Shown here one piece after another: positions 1 through 9,589 of a DNA stretch of 64,000 bases. Source of the stretch: Solidesulfovibrio sp. (lineage in GTDB: Bacteria > Desulfobacterota > Desulfovibrionia > Desulfovibrionales > Desulfovibrionaceae). Position 1 is the first letter of the stretch. Each line of letters opens with the position of its first letter. The notes under the pieces were generated by a model that ran no database searches, was not told where the DNA came from, and saw nothing but the letters and a program-made list of their open reading frames with translations. The stretch spans positions 1-64,000 of the forward strand of contig NZ_JBCFBA010000009.1 of NCBI RefSeq assembly GCF_038562415.1. The letters are read 5' to 3'. Both the position numbers and the translations under genes were made by a program.

Positions 1-52
1 GCGCATACAAAACAAAAAACCCACCCCCGCGCCCCCGGGGCCCCACGGCTGG

Positions 53-124
53 GCGAGGCCGGAATTTCCCTGTCGAGCCTGCCGCGAAGCGGCGGCAGGC
101 TCGACAGGGAAATTCCGGCCTCGC
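53..124. repeat. Perfect 33-bp inverted repeat with 6-nt loop
   Basis: Bases 53-85 and 92-124 are exact reverse complements, separated by GAAGCG. The stem contains the core GGAATTTCCC. No T-tract follows on either side, so it is not a classical intrinsic terminator, although it lies 3' of the response-regulator gene that ends at 325. It may be an mRNA 3'-end structure or a small mobile palindrome. I see no coding sequence in bases 1-324. Confidence 0.85.
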
Positions 125-196
125 ATCTTCGCGCCGCGCGCAGCACATCTCCCGGTGACCGACGCCTTCCCCGCCCGCCAAAGCCGACCGGGGGGC

Positions 197-297
197 CTGG
201 GGGGCGTGACGCCCCCCAGTGGGGAGGTCCAGGAGGGGCAAAGCCCCGCCTGGTGGGGTCCAGGGGCAACGCCCCTGGCCGCCGGAGGCACGCCTCC
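197..297. repeat. Intergenic GC-rich hairpin cluster (dispersed repeat copy a)
   Basis: Four short hairpins lie side by side: 197-219 (9-bp arms), 231-249 (one mismatch), 260-278 (CCAGGGGC/GCCCCTGG) and 284-297 (GGAGGC/GCCTCC). The tail CTGGCCGCCGGAGGC is shared with copies at 34072-34124 and 40093-40147. It lies 3' of the sigma-54 regulator gene and may act in transcript ending or 3' protection. Confidence 0.7.
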
Positions 298-324
298 GCG
301 CCCAACCGCAGCCCCTTCCCCTGC

Positions 325-1673
325 CTATTCCAATCCGTAGCGCTTGAGTTTGCGCCACAGCGACACCCGGTCGATGGCCAGGATGCGGGCGGCTTTGGAT
401 TTGTTGCCTTCGACCTCTTCGAGCACGTCGCGGATGTAGTTTTTCTCGTGTTCTTCCAGGGTGGGCCAGGCGTTTCGGGCGGCGTGGCGGGTGGGGCGCA
501 CGCGTTCGTCGCGCAGGTCGGCCAGCAGGTGGCCGGGTTCGATGACGGCGCCGTCGCAGATGGCCAGGGCTTTCTGGACGATGTTTTCCAGTTCGCGGAC
601 GTTGCCCGGGAATTCGTAGAGCAGCAGCCGGTCGAGTACTTCGGGCGAGAGGGCGACGTCGCGCCCCAGCGGCGCGGCGTGTTTGGCCAGGAAGTGGCGG
701 GCGAGCAGGGGGATGTCTTCGCGGCGCTGGGAAAGCGGCGGCACGTGGAGCGTGACGACGTCGAGGCGGTAGAAGAGGTCCTGGCGGAAGGCGCCGGTTT
801 CGGCTTCCTTTTTGAGGTCCTTGTTGGTGGCCGAGAGCACGCGGGCGTCCATGGGGGCTTCCTCGGTGCCGCCGACGCGCAGAAACGTGCGTTCCTGGAG
901 CACGCGCAGGAGTTTGACCTGCATGGACAGGGGCAGTTCGCCGATTTCGTCGAGAAAAAGCGTCCCACCCGAGGCTGCTTCGATGAGGCCCTTGCGCCGG
1001 GCGGCGGCGCCGGTGAAGGCTTCGCGTTCGTGGCCGAACAGTTCGTTGCTGATGAGTTCCTCGGAAAAGGCGCCGCAGTTGACGGCCATGAACCGGCCGT
1101 CGCCGCGCGGGCTCAGGTCGTGGACGGTGCGGGCCACGAGTTCCTTGCCGGTGCCGGTTTCGCCGGTGATGAGCACGTTGCATTCCAGGCGGGCGACCTG
1201 GACGATGGCTTCGCGAAGGGCCTCCATGGCCGGGCTTTGGCCGATGAGCCGCGACAGCCCGGTGGTGGGGTCGGCCTTGCGCTTGAGGCTGGCCAGTTCG
1301 CGGCGCATGGCCGATTTTTCCAGGGCCTTGGCCACGTGGGCCAGCACTTCCGCGACCTGGACGGGCTTGGCCACGTAGGTGAAGGCGCCGGCGCGCATGG
1401 CGGCCACGGCCGAGTCCACGGCGGCGTGGCCGGTGGCGACGATGACTTCCACTTCCGGGTAGCGGCGTTTGACGGCGGCCAGCAGTTCCATGCCGTCCAT
1501 TTCCGGCATGCGCAGGTCGGTGAGCACCAGGTCATAGGGGTCGTCGGCGAGCAGCGCCAGCGCCTGGCGGCCGTCGGCGGCGGCCGTCGGGCGGTAGCCG
1601 GCCTTGGCCAGGATGTGGACGAGGTTTTCCCGGGCGATTTCCTCGTCGTCGACGACCAGGATGCGCTGGCGGC

Positions 1674-1677
<4 letters not shown>
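325..1677 (-). CDS. NtrC-family sigma-54 response regulator
   Basis: The product has 450 residues: an N-terminal receiver (DLRMPEMDG puts the phospho-acceptor at Asp54), a AAA+ domain with Walker A GETGTGKE near residue 172 and FLDEIGELP, and a C-terminal Fis-type helix-turn-helix (KSKAARILAIDRVSLWRKL). I chose the GTG start at 1677 because ILVVDDEE follows almost at once and because it overlaps the kinase stop codon as GTGA, implying translational coupling. It should activate sigma-54 promoters once phosphorylated by the adjacent kinase. The sigma-54 contact loop reads EAFTGA instead of the usual GAFTGA, which could alter activation strength. The target genes are not evident from the sequence. 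Confidence 0.93.
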
Positions 1678-3128
<1,451 letters not shown>

Positions 3129-3217
3129 GGCGGCTCCCTGGCGCGCGGTCGCGGCCATGGCCGGTTGCTTACCCCGGCCGGGGGCGATGGGCAAACCTTC
3201 TTTGCCGGGTCGTGGCC

Positions 3218-5146
3218 CTATGCCTCCTCGCCGGAAAGCGGCGGGACGGGTTCGCCGAGTTCCTCGGCCTTGAGCACCCGGCGCAGGATCTTGCCGCTTC
3301 GCGTGCGCGGCAGGCTTTGGCGCAGTTCCACGGCCCGGATGACGGCGATGGGCCCGAGTTCGCGGCGCACGTGCTCCCGCAGTTGCGAGGCCAGGGCGTC
3401 GGCATCGGGCAGGGCGCTGACCCAGGCCGGGTCGGCCACGACGAAGGCTTTCGCCACCTCGCCCTTGATCTTGTCCGGCACGCCGATGACTGCCGCCTCG
3501 GCCACGAAGCGGTGGGCGCAGAGCGCCGCCTCGATTTCGGCCGTGCCCAGGCGATGCCCGGCGATGTTGAGCACGTCGTCGGCCCGGCCCTGGATCCAGA
3601 AATAGCCGTCCTCGTCGCGCCGGGCCACGTCGCCGGCGAAGTAGACGCCCGGGATCTTGTCCCAGTAGGCCTCCTTGTAGCCGGCCTCGTCGCCGGCAAG
3701 GCCCGTGAGCATGCCCGGCCAGGGCGTTTTGAGCACGAGAAAGCCGCCCTGGCCCGGGGGCACGGAATGGCCCTGGCCGTCCACCACCGCCGCGGCCACG
3801 CCCGGCAGGGCCTTGCCCACCGACCCGGGCTTGAGCACGGAGATGGGCATGGGGGAAAGCATGGCCATGCCGGTTTCCGTCTGCCACCAGGTGTCGAGCA
3901 CCGGGCAGTTGGAGCGGCCGATGTGCTTGTAAAACCACATCCAGGCCTCGGGCGAGAGGGTTTCGCCCACGCTGCCGAGGAGCCGAAGCGTCGAGAGGTC
4001 GCGTTTTTTGGGATACTGCGGGCCGTAGCGCATGAGCATGCGGATCAGCGTCGGCGTGGTGTAGAAGATGGTCGCGCCGTAGCGTTCGATGATCGAGGGC
4101 AGGCGGTCGGCCTGGGGGTAGAGGGGGTGGCCTTCGTAGAGGATGACCGTGGCGCCGGTTAAAAGCGGCCCGTAGACGCCGTAGGTGTGGCCGGTGATCC
4201 AGCCCGGGTCGGCGGTGCAGAAGTGGATGTCCGTGGGCTTGATGTCGAAGACGGTGCGGAAGGTGTGGTGGGCGCCGACCATGTAGCCGCCGTGGCCGTG
4301 GACGATGGACTTGGGCCGGCCGGTGGTGCCCGAGGTGGGCAGCCAGAAAAGCGGGTCGCCCGCCTCCATGATTTCCGTGGCCGCTTCCGGGGATTCCTGG
4401 CGCAGCAGATCGTGGTAGTAGAGGTCGCGGGGTTCGCGCATGTCGATGTCGGCGCCGGTGCGGCGCACCACCACCACGGTCTCGGCCGCGTCGCCGGCCA
4501 CACCGTCGAGGGCCTCGTCCACCACGGCCTTGAGGTTGATGCACCGGCCGCCCCGGTAGAAGCCGTCGGCCGTGACCAGCACCTTGGCCCGGGAGTCGCT
4601 TAAGCGCTCGCGCAGGAACTTGGCCGAATAGCCGGCGAAGACGAAGACGTGCACCGCCCCGACCTTGGCCGCGGCCAGCATGGCCACCACGGTTTCCGGG
4701 ATGGGCGGCAGGTACAGGCAGACCCGGTCGCCGCGCGACACCCCCAGGGCGCGCAGGGCGCAGGCCAGGCGGTTGACCTCGCGGTAGAGCTCGAAATAGG
4801 TGAACTTGCGGCAGTCCCCGGCCTCGCCCTCCCAGATGAGCGCCAATTTGTTCTTGGTCCAGATGTGGACGTGGCGGTCCAGGGCGTTGTGCACGATGTT
4901 GCCGCGCGCCCCGGGAAACCAGCGGTGGAAGGGGGCGTTCGAGGCGTCGAGCACGGCGTCCCACTTGCGGTGCCACTCCAGTTCCAGGGCGGCCTTTTCC
5001 CAGAAGGCGAGGGGGTCGGCCTCGGCCAGGCGGTAGGCCTCGGCCAGGTCCGCCGGTTTGACGTTGGCCTCGATGACCGTGGCCGGAGCCGGCCGAAAGA
5101 CGCGCTCTTCCACGAGCAGGGCGTCGAGCGTAGCGGGGGTCGGCAT
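3218..5146 (-). CDS. acs: Acetyl-CoA synthetase (AMP-forming)
   Basis: The 642-residue product matches the usual length of AMP-forming acetyl-CoA synthetases, which activate acetate through acetyl-AMP to acetyl-CoA in the cytoplasm. The adenylate-binding motif PTSGTTGRPKSIVHG, the core DTWWQTETG and the C-terminal PRTRSGKILRR (the lysine that is acetylated in the family) are all present. The ATG at 5146 has an excellent AAGGAGG ribosome site. It lies 36 bp downstream of a LytTR-type regulator on the same strand, an arrangement that suggests acetate- or carbon-responsive control. The motif before Walker-like GTTG starts with PTSG rather than YTSG, and serine follows the PK; propionate or another short acid as substrate cannot be excluded. 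Confidence 0.93.
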   Translation of the reverse strand: MPTPATLDALLVEERVFRPAPATVIEANVKPADLAEAYRLAEADPLAFWEKAALELEWHRKWDAVLDASNAPFHRWFPGARGNIVHNALDRHVHIWTKNKLALIWEGEAGDCRKFTYFELYREVNRLACALRALGVSRGDRVCLYLPPIPETVVAMLAAAKVGAVHVFVFAGYSAKFLRERLSDSRAKVLVTADGFYRGGRCINLKAVVDEALDGVAGDAAETVVVVRRTGADIDMREPRDLYYHDLLRQESPEAATEIMEAGDPLFWLPTSGTTGRPKSIVHGHGGYMVGAHHTFRTVFDIKPTDIHFCTADPGWITGHTYGVYGPLLTGATVILYEGHPLYPQADRLPSIIERYGATIFYTTPTLIRMLMRYGPQYPKKRDLSTLRLLGSVGETLSPEAWMWFYKHIGRSNCPVLDTWWQTETGMAMLSPMPISVLKPGSVGKALPGVAAAVVDGQGHSVPPGQGGFLVLKTPWPGMLTGLAGDEAGYKEAYWDKIPGVYFAGDVARRDEDGYFWIQGRADDVLNIAGHRLGTAEIEAALCAHRFVAEAAVIGVPDKIKGEVAKAFVVADPAWVSALPDADALASQLREHVRRELGPIAVIRAVELRQSLPRTRSGKILRRVLKAEELGEPVPPLSGEEA

Positions 5147-5182
5147 CCGTATCCTCCTTGCCGGGGCCGCGGGCGGGCCCGG

Positions 5183-6064
5183 TTACAGTCCGAGAATCTG
5201 CTTGAGCTCGCCGATGCGGCGGCGGCCGATGGGCAGCTCGATGCGCGTCTTGCCGGCGGTGCGCAGCATGAAGTTGCCGCCGGGCAGGGTCGCGATTTCC
5301 GTCACCTGGTCCAGGTTGACCAGGTATTTGCGGTGCACCCGGAAAAAGCGGTGGGGCCGCAGCCGTTCTTCCAGGTTTTTGAGGCGATACGAGGTGAGGA
5401 GCTTCTGGCCGGCCGTGTGCACGAACGAGTAGTCCTCGTAGGCCTCGATGAAAAGGATCTGGGTGTAGGGGAGCAGGATGGTGCGGCCGTCCAGGGTGAT
5501 GGGCAGCTTTTCGATGTCCACCGGCCGCTCGTGGCCCAGGTCCCAGGCCTGGCGCAGGGCGGACAGGAAGCGGTCCTCCTCCTCGCCCTCCAGCGGCACC
5601 CGCACCGTTTCCTCGTCCTCGCCTTCCCCGTCTTGCGCGGCGGAAACCTGGCCGGCCGGCCGCCACTGGGCCGGCGGGGCCTCGCGGAAGGCCGGCTTGT
5701 AGCGCGACAGCCGTTCCAGGGTCTGGGCGAAGCGCCGGGGCGGGAACGGCCACAGCAGGTAATCGGCGGCGCCCAGTTCGAACGCCCGGAAGGCTTTCGA
5801 TTCGTCGGCGGCGATGAAAATGAGCCCCGGCTGGCGCTTGGCCGCGATCAGCGCCTCGGCCAGCTCGAAGCCGCCCACCTCGCCCGGCAGGTCCACGCCG
5901 CAAAATAACAGCCCGTAAGGAATGGCCCGCAGCAGTTCGGAGGCCTCGTAGGCGTCCACGGCCTCGCCCAGCACCCGGATGAAGTCGGCCTCGGCCAGCC
6001 GGGCGCGCAGCGCCGCGCGGACCTCGGGGTCGGGATGGACGAGCAGGGCCGTGATGCGGTCCAT
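5183..6064 (-). CDS. LytTR-type DNA-binding regulator with degenerate receiver domain
   Basis: The product has 293 residues. The C-terminal third (about 190-293) is a LytTR DNA-binding domain (ILFIEAYEDYSFVHT, RVHRKYLVNLDQV, LPIGRRRIGELKQIL). The N-terminal 120 residues have a receiver fold pattern but have lost the chemistry: the acidic pair is LLVHPDPEV, the phospho-Asp site reads LLFCGVDLPG with Gly where Asp is expected, and the conserved Lys is replaced in YLLWPF. An acidic linker (about 150-170) joins the two domains. It sits between a zinc-ribbon protein and acs, all leftward, and probably regulates acs or the neighbouring genes without phosphorylation. That target is inference. Confidence 0.88.
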   Translation of the reverse strand: MDRITALLVHPDPEVRAALRARLAEADFIRVLGEAVDAYEASELLRAIPYGLLFCGVDLPGEVGGFELAEALIAAKRQPGLIFIAADESKAFRAFELGAADYLLWPFPPRRFAQTLERLSRYKPAFREAPPAQWRPAGQVSAAQDGEGEDEETVRVPLEGEEEDRFLSALRQAWDLGHERPVDIEKLPITLDGRTILLPYTQILFIEAYEDYSFVHTAGQKLLTSYRLKNLEERLRPHRFFRVHRKYLVNLDQVTEIATLPGGNFMLRTAGKTRIELPIGRRRIGELKQILGL

Positions 6065-6075
6065 GGCGCGCGTTC

Positions 6076-6780
6076 CTAGGAGGCCGCGAAAAGCGAGGGT
6101 TGGGCCTGGCGGCGGGCCAGGGCGTCGGCCAGGCGCGCGGCGGCCCCGGCCGTGTCGGCCCGGGCCAGCGTCGCGTCGGCCCCGGCCCGGAAGGCGGCCA
6201 GGGGATCACCTTCCGGGGCGTTGCCGATGGCCAGGACGGTGATGGCCTCGCGCGCCCGCCCCGGCAGGGAGGCGGCGGCGGCAAGCAGCGCCGCGCCGGC
6301 CGGCCCCTGGCCGGCCAGGATCACGGCCGGGCGGTGGAAGCGCACGTCGGCGAGGATCTGCCGGGGATCGTCGGCGACCGGCAGGACGTGCCAGAGCGGG
6401 GGGGGAAAGGCTTCGGCCACGGCCCGGCCCCAGGCCGGATCGAGGCCTTCGGACAGGCCGGTCATGGCCAGGCGCCTGCCCGGGGGCACGGGGGTGGGCT
6501 CGGGCAGGGACTCGGCGGCCGGGGGGACGGCGGCCCGGGACTCGGCGGCCGGGGGGACGGCGGCGACGGCACTTGGCGCCACCGACGGGCCGGCCTCCGG
6601 GGGGGCGGGCCGCTCCCGTTCCTCGAAAACGGCGCCGGTTTCGGTGCGGGTAAAGGTGCGGCGCTCCCCGCAGGCCGGGCAGGTGAAGGCCGCCCGGCCG
6701 CCCAGCGGCGGCTTGTCCGGGGCCAGCGTCAGGACGTAGCCCCCGCAGGGGCAGGGCACGACGGTTTCCTGGCCGGTCAT
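6076..6780 (-). CDS. Zinc-ribbon protein with possible pseudo-receiver tail
   Basis: The 234-residue product begins with a four-cysteine ribbon (CPCGG and CPACGERR, residues 9-40), continues through a Pro/Ala/Glu-rich linker containing a ten-residue duplication, and ends in a domain of about 120 residues. That domain has the alternating pattern of a receiver (FHRPAVILAG, AITVLAIGNAP, FRAGADATLARAD) but no acidic phosphorylation site. The start ATG overlaps the stop of the upstream PilT-family ATPase as ATGA, and the LytTR gene begins 11 bp downstream, so the three are one transcription unit. The function is not known; a scaffold or regulator for the pilus retraction motor is one guess. Confidence 0.7.
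   Translation of the reverse strand: MTGQETVVPCPCGGYVLTLAPDKPPLGGRAAFTCPACGERRTFTRTETGAVFEERERPAPPEAGPSVAPSAVAAVPPAAESRAAVPPAAESLPEPTPVPPGRRLAMTGLSEGLDPAWGRAVAEAFPPPLWHVLPVADDPRQILADVRFHRPAVILAGQGPAGAALLAAAASLPGRAREAITVLAIGNAPEGDPLAAFRAGADATLARADTAGAAARLADALARRQAQPSLFAAS
6507..6564. repeat. Tandem 30-bp repeat inside the zinc-ribbon gene
   Basis: A 30-bp unit starting GGGACTCGGCGGCC occurs at 6507 and again at 6537 (28 of 30 bases in the second copy). It encodes the doubled linker segment PPAAES...AAVPPAAES, ten codons per unit, so copy-number change would preserve the reading frame and only alter linker length. Confidence 0.8.
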
Positions 6781-7955
6781 GACGCGCCTTCCTTGTGAGT
6801 TGCGGCGGGCTGCTCGAACGTCAGGCCGGTGATGGTGGAGATGGCCTCGCCCCGGGCGGCTTTCACGGCATCCAGGGCCCGGGACAGGGCGGCCCGGTCG
6901 GCGGCCCGGGACACGGCCGTTTCCTCGCTGACCACGCCGGCGGCGTAAAGCGCCGCCGTGGCCGCGTCGAAGGTGACCATGCCGTAGGGCGCGCCCTGCT
7001 CCAGAATGTCGCCGAAGCCCTGGGCGTCGCTTTCGCCGGAAAGGATGCGGTCGCGCACGCGCAGCGTGGCGCAAAGCACCTCCACGGACACGGCCCGGCC
7101 GCCGCCCAGGCGCGGCAGCAGGCGCTGGGCGGCCACGTAGCGCAGGCTCGACGCCAGGCGCTGGCGGGCCAGGCGCTGTTCGGCCGGGGAAAAAAAGGCC
7201 AGCAGCCGCTCCACGGCGCCGGCGCAGTCGGTGGTGTGCAGCGTGGCCAGCACCAGGTGGCCGGTCTCGGCCGCGCCGAGCGCCGCGTCCACGGTCTCGC
7301 GGTCGCGGGCCTCGCCCACGAGAATGACATGGGGGGCTTGCCGCAGGGCCGAGCGGATGCCGTCGGCGAAGGAGGGGAAATCCGTGCCCAGCTCGCGCTG
7401 GGTGACCACCCCCCGCCCCGGGTCGAGCAGGCATTCCACCGGGTCCTCCAGGGTGACCGCGTGCACGGCCCGGGCCTCCAGGATGGCGGCGGTCAGGGCG
7501 GCCAGGGTCGTGGACTTGCCCGAGCCCGTGGCCCCGACCACCAGCACCAGACCCTCGCCCAGCGCGGCCATGCGGGAAAAAACCGGGGGCAGGCCCAGGC
7601 TGTCCAGGCGGGGCGGGCGTGCCGGCAGGCGGCGCAGCACCAGGCCCAGGCTGTCGGCCGCCCGGGCCACGTTGACCCGGAAACGCGTCCCGGCCGGATG
7701 GGCGTAGCCGGCGTCGCAGGCGCCGCGCCGGCGCAGGTCGGCCAAAAGCCGCTCGTCGGCGCCGACGATGCCCCGGGCCAGGGCCTCGGTCTGGGCCGGG
7801 GCCAGGGGGCCGCCCAGGCCCGGCAGGGCCAGCGGCGCGAAGGCGCCGTCGCGCAGGGCCCCGGCCGGGGCACCGGCCAGGAACAGGTAGTCCGAGGCAT
7901 CGGGCGCGGCGGAAAGGGCCGCGCCCACGACCGCGTCGAGGACCTGGCGCGCCAT
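6777..7955 (-). CDS. PilT/PilU-family ATPase (divergent paralogue)
   Basis: The product has 392 residues and the type IV pilus motor architecture: an N-terminal PAS-like half, Walker A GATGSGKSTT, Asp box TLEDPVE, Walker B VILVGEARDRET and His box GHLVLATLHTTD. Unlike its neighbour it lacks the AIRNLIRE-type C-terminal retraction motif, and its N-terminal half is Ala/Pro-rich and diverged. These traits fit an accessory PilU-like motor that helps PilT, which is known for other pili, but the assignment rests on context. Its stop overlaps the zinc-ribbon gene (ATGA) and pilT ends 5 bp before its start, so the three are co-transcribed. Confidence 0.88.
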   Translation of the reverse strand: MARQVLDAVVGAALSAAPDASDYLFLAGAPAGALRDGAFAPLALPGLGGPLAPAQTEALARGIVGADERLLADLRRRGACDAGYAHPAGTRFRVNVARAADSLGLVLRRLPARPPRLDSLGLPPVFSRMAALGEGLVLVVGATGSGKSTTLAALTAAILEARAVHAVTLEDPVECLLDPGRGVVTQRELGTDFPSFADGIRSALRQAPHVILVGEARDRETVDAALGAAETGHLVLATLHTTDCAGAVERLLAFFSPAEQRLARQRLASSLRYVAAQRLLPRLGGGRAVSVEVLCATLRVRDRILSGESDAQGFGDILEQGAPYGMVTFDAATAALYAAGVVSEETAVSRAADRAALSRALDAVKAARGEAISTITGLTFEQPAATHKEGAS

Positions 7956-7959
7956 GGGG

Positions 7960-9036
7960 CTAGGCCGCCTTGTCCGGGTTTTTCGGGGCCACGGCGGCGA
8001 AGCGCGTCTTGTTGACGGCGTTTCGCCAGGCGTCGGCGCCGTCGATGCGCCCGGCGGCCAAAAGCTCCAGCAGGGCCTCGTCGAGGGTGCGCATGCCGGA
8101 GGCCTTGCCTGTCTCCATCACGGAGAAGATCTGGAAGATCTTGTTTTCCCGGATGAGGTTGCGCACGGCCGTGTTGGCCAAAAGGATCTCCTGGGCCAGC
8201 ACCCGGCCGGGCGCGTCGGCCCGGGGAAAGAGCATCTGGGAGACCACGGCGCACAGCGATTCCGACAGGGCCGAGCGGATCTGCGCCTGCCGGTCGCCGG
8301 GAAAGACGTCGATGATGCGGTCGATGGTCTTGGCCGCCGAGACCGTGTGCAGGGTGGACAGGACCAGATGGCCGGTCTCGGCCGCCTCCAGCGCCAGTTC
8401 GATGGTTTCCAGGTCGCGCATTTCGCCGACCAGGATGATGTCCGGGTCCTCGCGCAGGGCGCCGCGAAGCGCGGCGGCGAAGGAGCGGGTGTCGCGGCCG
8501 ACCTCGCGCTGGTTGACGAGCGCGTTTGCCGAGGCGTGGACGAACTCGATGGGGTCCTCGATGGTGATGATGTGGTCGCGCCGGTTCTCGGCGGCGTGGC
8601 GGACCATGGCGGCGAGCGTCGTGGATTTGCCCGAGCCGGTGGGGCCGGTGACCAGGACCAGACCCTTGGGGCGCATGGCCAGTTCGCCCAGGATGTCGGG
8701 CAGGCCCAGGTCGGCCAGGGAGGGCACGGCCTCGGGGATGGCCCGGAAGGCGGCCGAGACGCCGCGTTCCTGGCGGAAGTAGTTGGCGCGCAGGCGGCCG
8801 ATGCCCGGGGCGGCGTAGGCGAAGTCCAGGTCGCCGGTCTCCTCGAAGGTTTTCACCAGGCGCTCGGGGGCGATCTCGTAGAGCAGGGCCTTGAGTTCCT
8901 CGGATTCGAGGGCCTTGTACTTGATGCGTTCCAGGCGGCCATTGAGGCGCAGCATGGGCTGGCAGCCGCTGGCCAGGTGGAGGTCCGAGGCTCCGGTTTC
9001 CTTGAGCATTTTGAAAAAGGCGTCGATCTGGGCCAT
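7960..9036 (-). CDS. pilT: Type IV pilus retraction ATPase PilT
   Basis: The 358-residue product has the normal PilT length. It contains FFKMLKETGASDLHLASG at the N-terminus, Walker A GPTGSGKSTT, TIEDPIEFVH, Walker B DIILVGEMRD, the His box GHLVLSTLHT, and the C-terminal retraction motif AVRNLIRENKIFQI. Hexameric PilT powers pilus depolymerisation at the inner membrane. I chose ATG 9036, where the family N-terminus MAQIDAFFK begins; upstream in-frame extension has no family similarity. It is divergent from the MSHA-type pilus operon that starts at 9371, so it is the likely retraction motor for that pilus. Confidence 0.95.
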   Translation of the reverse strand: MAQIDAFFKMLKETGASDLHLASGCQPMLRLNGRLERIKYKALESEELKALLYEIAPERLVKTFEETGDLDFAYAAPGIGRLRANYFRQERGVSAAFRAIPEAVPSLADLGLPDILGELAMRPKGLVLVTGPTGSGKSTTLAAMVRHAAENRRDHIITIEDPIEFVHASANALVNQREVGRDTRSFAAALRGALREDPDIILVGEMRDLETIELALEAAETGHLVLSTLHTVSAAKTIDRIIDVFPGDRQAQIRSALSESLCAVVSQMLFPRADAPGRVLAQEILLANTAVRNLIRENKIFQIFSVMETGKASGMRTLDEALLELLAAGRIDGADAWRNAVNKTRFAAVAPKNPDKAA

Positions 9037-9370
9037 GGCACCGCCGGGGGTTGGGGGTTGCGGACGCTTCCCCGTAGCACGGAGGCGGGGGGTTGTGGAA
9101 TCGCCGGCGTGGGGCCGGGGCGATTCGGGCATGGCTTTTGTAAGACAGGGGGCGGGTCCTGGCCGAGTCGCCGCGCGGGCGGGAAAAAGGCCGGGGAATC
9201 GGTGCATCGCGGCGATGGGCAGGATCGCCGGGAGTTTAACGAAATGAAACGGTCGGCTCCAATGCATGAGAATATGAAACGCCACAGGGGCGTTGGAGTT
9301 TCGAGGTCCGGTTTTTTTTTGACCATGGCCGACCGTAACCATCGTTAAATAACGATAAGGAGCGACGGGG
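9037..9370. other. Divergent intergenic region between pilT and the pilus operon
   Basis: This 334-bp stretch has no convincing gene. It holds a hairpin at 9278-9294 (AACGCC/GGCGTT, 5-nt loop), a run of nine T at 9312-9320, a -35-like TTGACC at 9319-9324 without a good -10, and a perfect palindrome at 9341-9356. Promoters for both directions should lie here. Confidence 0.6.
9341..9356. promoter_or_regulatory. Palindromic operator candidate upstream of the HTH gene
   Basis: ATCGTTA and TAACGAT are perfect inverted arms of 7 bp around AA. The site lies 14 bp before the ATG of a small helix-turn-helix gene and just before its ribosome site, where a dimeric repressor would block transcription of the pilus operon. 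Binding by the adjacent protein is inference. Confidence 0.5.
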
Positions 9371-9556
9371 ATGCGGGAGACGTCGGGAGAGGTCAAGGAG
9401 ACCTACACGGTGCAGGAAGTGGCCAAGCTCCTCAAGTGCAGCGACCAGACGGTGCGCAAGTTCATCAGGGGGCGGGCGCTTCGCGGAGTCAAGGTCGGTC
9501 GTGGCTGGCGGATCAGCCACGACGAGGTGGTGCGGCTGACGCGGTTGCAGGGCTAG
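9371..9556 (+). CDS. Small helix-turn-helix (excisionase/MerR-like) DNA-binding protein
   Basis: The 61-residue product is almost entirely one winged-helix unit of the excisionase/MerR family: YTVQEVAKLLKCSDQTVRKF followed by IRGRALRGVKVGRGWRISHDEVVR. An AAGGAG ribosome site lies 8 nt before the ATG. It is the first gene of the rightward pilus cluster, 33 bp before the PilM-like gene. Small proteins of this type act as transcription regulators as well as recombination directionality factors; no integrase is nearby, so a regulatory role over the pilus operon is more likely. A palindrome just upstream could be its own binding site. Confidence 0.85.
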   Translation: MRETSGEVKETYTVQEVAKLLKCSDQTVRKFIRGRALRGVKVGRGWRISHDEVVRLTRLQG

Positions 9557-9589
9557 CCGGCGGTACGGGTAAAACGCGGGATAGGACAC

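Noticed and set aside
3190-3210. A small inverted repeat GGCAAA/TTTGCC after acs
   Set aside because: The stem is only 6 bp and there is no T-tract on the minus strand, so I do not call it a terminator.
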